Shown one piece after another: positions 60,313-64,000 of a stretch of DNA of 64,000 nucleotides (its first letter is position 1; every line of letters starts with the position of its first letter). Source of the DNA: Streptomyces zhaozhouensis (GTDB lineage: Bacteria; Actinomycetota; Actinomycetes; Streptomycetales; Streptomycetaceae); the NCBI RefSeq assembly GCF_900230195.1, contig NZ_OCNE01000008.1, forward strand, positions 182,314 through 246,313, in the 5' to 3' direction. The position numbers were made by a program, and so were the translations under genes. The notes beneath the pieces are model-generated. The model was not told where the DNA came from. It saw only the letters and a program-made list of their open reading frames with translations, and did no database searches.

Positions 60313-60863
60313 CTACTCAACCACCGCCAGCTGGCCTTGTCCCACGCCCCGACCCAACCCAGGCACAACCGGCCGGACCGGCCATCGGAAAAGGGGGCCT
60401 CCGCTGGAGACCCGCGCCTCGGGTGGCTTTGTACGCGAGTCCCGAGTTCGGGAGGTACCCGACGCGAGGTCGGCAGCGGCGTCGCGGCGCGGTTGGTCGT
60501 CGCCGGCGCCGGCCTCGCCGGCGGTGAAGAGGCGGTCGGCGGACTCGGCGGGCAGATGGGCCGTCAGGCGGCGCAGCCGGCCGTCGTCGTTGATGCCGTC
60601 GGCGACGAGCGACGCGCCAGCAGCGGCGGGCGCGCGCACCCGGGGCTGCCAACGGCGCGGACAGCGACCTCGACGCGTGCGGTGACGGCCGGCGGCGGGT
60701 TGCGGTGAGCGCCGCGCCGGTAGCGGTTGACGGAGCCGGCGGTGACGCCAATCTCGGCGGCGACCGCGCGGACGCTGCCCAACTCGCGGATAAGGTAGCT
60801 GATCCGATCCCGAAGGCTTTTCGGGGGCTCGCGGGTGAACGCCTCAGCGCGGGCGGTGGGCAT
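60313..60863 (-). pseudogene. Tpg-like telomere terminal protein gene, frameshifted and truncated
   Basis: The first frame from 60863 reads MPTARAEAFTREPPKSLRDRISYLIRELGSVRAVAAEIGVTAGSVNRYRRGAHRNPPPAVTARVEVAVR, matching the N-terminal half of Streptomyces Tpg (FTRPIPKSIRGQINYLMRQLGSTKAVAEELGVSQRTVERYLAGKRKNPP, recalled). At 60654-60656 the homology moves to the next frame with RWQPRVRAPAAAGASLVADGINDDGRLRRLTAHLPAESADRLFTAGEAGA, again as in Tpg. A one-base loss explains it. The C-terminal acidic tail of Tpg is not found. Tpg is the protein covalently bound to telomere 5' ends, so an intact copy is expected elsewhere. Confidence 0.78.
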
Positions 60864-61003
60864 CGCCGATCTCATCCACGATGCCCGTTCCTTACCGGAA
60901 TGCGCGGAGGGCTACCAGGAAAGCGCTCGCCAGGGGCCACCGCGCCGGTCCGCGCCCCGGCGCCGCTCAACCGGGGGTGCCGGGGTGCGGGTGGTGTGGA
61001 GTT

Positions 61004-63484
61004 CTACAGCCCCAACTCCTCCAACACGGCTTGTTGTTCGGGCGGCAGGGTGTGGCGCCTGCTGCGCATGTTGGACCGCCAGACGCCCAGCTTCACGGCG
61101 ACGGTCTGCTGCTCCTGGCCGTCTTCGTCGGCGCCGGAATCGAGGGCCAGGTGCTCGACGTGCCCTCGGGGGACGGTGAGGTGGCCTTCGCGGGCGAGGT
61201 ACTGGCGGGCGGCGGCCACTCCTCGTTGGAAGGAGGCGCTGCCGCGCCCTGCGGTGGGTGTCCTGGCTGCCGGGAGGACGCCGGCAGCCGTAGACCCTGT
61301 GCCTTCCGCGCCGGTCGTCGCGGGGGTGGCCATGGCCTTCCCTGGCGGGGTGACCCGGAGTTGTTCCAGGAGTTCCCGCTGGCCTGGCTGGAGCCTGGCC
61401 CATACTGCGGGCTGGAGTTGTCGGGCGAGCCAGCGGCCGATGTCCATGCCGTGGACCGTCACCCCCGGATCGACGTGGACTGGGCCGCTTTCCTCGGCGA
61501 GGAGGCCGTGCAGGGCGGCGTAGTGGCGTTGCCAGAGGGGGTTCCAGTCCGGGTTCCAGTGGGGGTCGATCGCGGTCAGCGCTGCCTCCCATTCGGGGTG
61601 CCCGTCCAGCGCGCCGGGTCGGCGTAGGTTGGCCAGCCACTGTCCGACGGGCCTGTCGAGGGCTACGGCGGTCCTCGGAGCGCAGAGGGTCCAGAACTGC
61701 TCGTGGTACGCCTTCGCGGCGGCCAGGTTCTCCTGGAACCGCTCGTCGACCTCCGACCACACCATCCCGAGCTGCTCCAGCCGGCGGGCCCGCTGGCCGC
61801 TCATCTCCCCGGCCCGGTAGGCACGGCGCTGTTCGGTGACCCACTGCCCCAGAGGGAAGACGCCCTCGCGGTGGCCGTAGGGCACTCTCGCGTGCTGCTC
61901 GCGTTCGACGTACCGGCGCAGAGCGTCCCAGCCGCGGGCCCAGTCCTGCCGTTCGGTGTCGATCACGTTGAACGACACCCACCGCGCGACCATCACCGGG
62001 TCACGCCGGGCGGCGAAACGCAACAACAGACGAGATTCTTCCCCGCCTTCCTCCGGGTTCAAGCCAATGAAAATCGACGGCTTCACCATGGCCTTCTGCG
62101 GCTCCTGTGGGATAGCGAGCAATTCCACAGCTTCCTCATCATGAGCCCGAAGCCCTTCCAACACCTTGACCAAAGGGCGGTAAGAGCTGGAGGTGAACAT
62201 GTCCTCCGGGGCCTCATCGGGTTGGAGGAAGACCGGCACAATCAACGACGCCACCTTCCCCTCACCCGGCTGTTGCCGCAACGCCCGGCCGACGGCCTGA
62301 ACGATGTCGTGCGGCGCACCCTTCGGATCGATCAGAGCAACCGAGTCGACCGCCCGGATGTCAACGCCCTCGCCGAGGACCCGGCAGTTGGACAGCACCG
62401 CGCGCCGCGCGCTGGACCCGAACTCGGCCAGCACCGACTGCCGGTGCTCCGGCTCGTGCTCGCCACACAGCCAACCCGCCCAAATCTTCTTCGGATAGGC
62501 CTGCGGCTGGTCGGCGTGAAGACTGCCGGCGACCGCCTCCAAGCCCTCGGCGAACGCCTGCGCCTCCATCGTCCGGTGATGGAAGGTGATACACGTGCCG
62601 AGGTCGTGCTCGGCCATAGCCCGCAACAGACCGGCCTGCAACGCCGCCAGACGCTGCCCACGCACCTCCTCACCATGCCGTTCCTCACTCATCAACCGCG
62701 CGGGCGTGACGATCGGGTCCTTCAGCTCCAACACGATGATCTGGTACCGCGCCAGCAGACCCCGGGTGACCGCCGAGGCCAACGAAAGCTTGTAGAGGAC
62801 CGGCCCGAACACGGCCTCATCGTCCATGCTCGCGGCCAACTCCTTCGGCAGCGCATCGCGCACCCCCTCCGCCACCTCCCAGCGCGGAGCCCGCTCCTGC
62901 CAGATCCGCGGCGTCGCCGTCAAATACAACCGCCGCACCGCCGGAATCGCCTCCTGAACGTGCACCCGCGCCCACCGCTTCCCCAGAGAGCCGGAAGTGC
63001 GGTGCGCCTCGTCCACCACCACCAGGTCCATCGGCGCCAACTGTTGCCCGTATGCGCCGGCGAACGCTTCCTCCAACACCGGAAGCGAGGCGTAGGTCGC
63101 GAACATCACCACCTGGCCGGTGCCGTGCCACAACGACAGGCGGACCGGGTTCGTCGTCGACCGCACCCCCAAGTCCCATAGCTGCGGGTCCTCCTGGAGG
63201 GAACAGACGGCCACCGCCGGCCCGGTGTGCCCGACCCGCCGCCACTCCCGCACCGTCTGGGACAGCAGATCCAGCGTCGGCACCACCACCAGAACGCGCC
63301 CACGCGGCACCATCTCCCGCGCGGCGAACGCGGCCATGATGGTTTTACCCGTACCACACGCGGAAATGACCTGTCCACGAAGCCCACCCGCAGGGATTCC
63401 TCCCGAAGGGATATCGAAGCCGCGCACAATGGCATCAACAGCCTCGATCTGATGATTGCGGAGATCGCGTCTCGACATAGCCAC
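61004..63484 (-). CDS. terminal DEAH-box helicase with helicase-associated repeats
   Basis: 826 residues; I chose the GTG at 63484 because GGGAGGAG lies eight bases upstream. SF2 motifs are complete: Walker A ACGTGKT (42-48), DEAH (158-161), LTATP, and QAVGRALRQ in the second RecA domain. Three helicase-associated (HA) units follow (about 535-605, 625-720, 745-826), each with a W/L...GQW/GRW/GVW...R core. Proteins of this type lie close to telomeres of Streptomyces chromosomes and linear plasmids; the TtrA helicase of linear plasmids is one example and affects conjugal transfer. This is the last gene before the end and is read away from it. Confidence 0.88.
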   Translation of the reverse strand: MAMSRRDLRNHQIEAVDAIVRGFDIPSGGIPAGGLRGQVISACGTGKTIMAAFAAREMVPRGRVLVVVPTLDLLSQTVREWRRVGHTGPAVAVCSLQEDPQLWDLGVRSTTNPVRLSLWHGTGQVVMFATYASLPVLEEAFAGAYGQQLAPMDLVVVDEAHRTSGSLGKRWARVHVQEAIPAVRRLYLTATPRIWQERAPRWEVAEGVRDALPKELAASMDDEAVFGPVLYKLSLASAVTRGLLARYQIIVLELKDPIVTPARLMSEERHGEEVRGQRLAALQAGLLRAMAEHDLGTCITFHHRTMEAQAFAEGLEAVAGSLHADQPQAYPKKIWAGWLCGEHEPEHRQSVLAEFGSSARRAVLSNCRVLGEGVDIRAVDSVALIDPKGAPHDIVQAVGRALRQQPGEGKVASLIVPVFLQPDEAPEDMFTSSSYRPLVKVLEGLRAHDEEAVELLAIPQEPQKAMVKPSIFIGLNPEEGGEESRLLLRFAARRDPVMVARWVSFNVIDTERQDWARGWDALRRYVEREQHARVPYGHREGVFPLGQWVTEQRRAYRAGEMSGQRARRLEQLGMVWSEVDERFQENLAAAKAYHEQFWTLCAPRTAVALDRPVGQWLANLRRPGALDGHPEWEAALTAIDPHWNPDWNPLWQRHYAALHGLLAEESGPVHVDPGVTVHGMDIGRWLARQLQPAVWARLQPGQRELLEQLRVTPPGKAMATPATTGAEGTGSTAAGVLPAARTPTAGRGSASFQRGVAAARQYLAREGHLTVPRGHVEHLALDSGADEDGQEQQTVAVKLGVWRSNMRSRRHTLPPEQQAVLEELGL

Positions 63485-63553
63485 GGGACAGACTCCTCCC
63501 GAGGGAGCAGGGAACCAATGCATGTAAGGGTGGTAAGCCTCTGAACCAGAGTA

Positions 63554-63568
63554 TACACAGTGCATCAC
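63554..63568 (+). repeat. 15-bp subtelomeric direct repeat, copy 1
   Basis: TACACAGTGCATCAC, identical to the copy at 63781. It is 70 bp upstream of the helicase start, so it may bind a regulator of that gene or a telomere protein. Confidence 0.8.
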
Positions 63569-63780
63569 TACGATGCTTCACCCTAGGAGTGGGTTCACGA
63601 CCAGGCATGACAACCCATCAGATCAACCCTCATGCGCATCCACCACGTGATAGCATGAGGCGAACCCGTCTCCTCGCGCGGCCTCTCGTGTTTCTCCTCC
63701 GATGCGAGATCAGGCCCCGATCAACGCCCCCACCACCCAGCGTCACCCAACGCGGAGTAGTGACCCGAACCCCCAGTGCC

Positions 63781-63795
63781 TACACAGTGCATCAC
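63781..63795 (+). repeat. 15-bp subtelomeric direct repeat, copy 2
   Basis: Identical to copy 1, 35 bp before the first telomere hairpin. Confidence 0.8.
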
Positions 63796-63830
63796 CACCT
63801 CGCGCCCCTTCCCGCAGCCAGCTTCTTTTA

Positions 63831-64000
63831 GAGTCCCGCTTGCGGGACTCCGCCTTTTCGCGCTTGCGCGAAAAGGCTTCACTGCATTTCGCATTCCGCT
63901 TGCGGAATGCTTTTCCCGCGCTTGCGCGGGAAAACGCGCCGCCGCTTGCGGCGGCGCATCCGTATTGCGCGGCTTGCCGCGCAATAACCCGCTCCGCGGG
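63831..64000. other. linear replicon telomere (right end)
   Basis: Seven hairpins in a row: 63831-63850, 63853-63876, 63891-63910, 63911-63934, 63936-63957, 63963-63986 and 63988-64000. The first six have perfect stems of 9-11 bp with a central TT (GCTTGC on this strand, GCAAGC on the other). The last is CCCGC-TCC-GCGGG, whose complement CCCGCGGAGCGGG is the conserved terminal palindrome I of Streptomyces telomeres. Inward of that palindrome the sequence differs from the archetypal S. coelicolor/S. lividans telomere as I remember it. The 3' strand is this strand, so these hairpins would fold in the single-stranded overhang left by replication and patched with Tpg. Confidence 0.93.

Larger units (their letters stand above)
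63485..63830. other. 346-bp subtelomeric spacer with a direct repeat
   Basis: No gene. A 15-bp direct repeat, TACACAGTGCATCAC, occurs at 63554-63568 and 63781-63795. The region is richer in AT than the rest of the window and must hold the helicase promoter. Confidence 0.7.

Noticed and set aside
1..64000. tRNA, rRNA or CRISPR arrays
   Set aside because: I saw no cloverleaf-like tRNA, no rRNA segment and no repeat-spacer array, although a covariance-model scan would be more sensitive than reading.

Overview
The window is high-GC DNA with dense GTG and ATG starts, short intergenic gaps and a rare TTA codon. It carries MurT/GatD, a class F sortase, SARP/BTAD, ROK and TetR regulators, and ends in a linear-replicon telomere. 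This is a Streptomyces (or close relative), and the last base of the window is the physical end of a linear replicon. Ordinary chromosomal genes (etfA, murT-gatD, the CtaG-type assembly factor) lie within 20-64 kb of that end. I therefore read it as a chromosome arm with a short accessory region, though a linear plasmid that captured chromosomal DNA cannot be excluded.

Layout. 1-9.8 kb: end of etfA, an aldolase-like protein, a ROK sugar kinase, a kinase-Nudix fusion, a class F sortase with a secreted wall protein, and MarR/hydrolase and ArsR/flavin-monooxygenase pairs. 9.9-20.8 kb: an M20 peptidase, a geranylgeranyl-reductase-like flavoenzyme, a BTAD regulator, an MMPL transporter followed by a two-component pair, a DUF4442 protein, and a divergent MFS/ROK-repressor pair. 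20.8-29.1 kb: a degenerate FtsK-like membrane protein, the murT-gatD lipid II amidation operon, a CtaG-type factor, a type II thioesterase and methyltransferases. 29-44 kb: a BtrH-like acyltransferase with a MerR regulator, a P450, LysR with a YeiH-type exporter, transporters, oxidoreductases, a small OAA-type lectin-like protein, a TipA-like regulator and an alcohol dehydrogenase/TetR pair.

44-60 kb is the accessory zone. Two paralogous Ser/Thr kinase-TPR genes in the same orientation flank about 12 kb. That interval holds a type VII-secretion-like three-gene set with a broken front end, a protein ending in a ribosomal L7/L12 C-terminal-like domain, and a compact seven-gene cluster (51.1-57.85 kb). 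The cluster encodes an SGNH-like protein, a 28-residue arginine-rich peptide, a haem-oxygenase-like iron protein with a TTA codon, an O-carbamoyltransferase, a mini SxtJ-like membrane protein, a DegT aminotransferase and a sugar 3,5-epimerase. It looks like a carbamoylated (deoxy/amino)sugar or peptide pathway that I cannot match to a described system.

The second kinase gene is split by a 995-bp IS21-derived element. The element has matched ends, a 6-bp target duplication confirmed against the intact paralogue, a 29-codon istA relic, and a GNAT acetyltransferase in place of the rest of the transposition genes.

60.3-64 kb is the chromosome end proper: a frameshifted Tpg-type telomere terminal-protein gene, a terminal DEAH helicase with helicase-associated repeats, a 346-bp subtelomeric spacer, and a train of seven hairpins ending in the 13-bp palindrome that caps Streptomyces telomeres.
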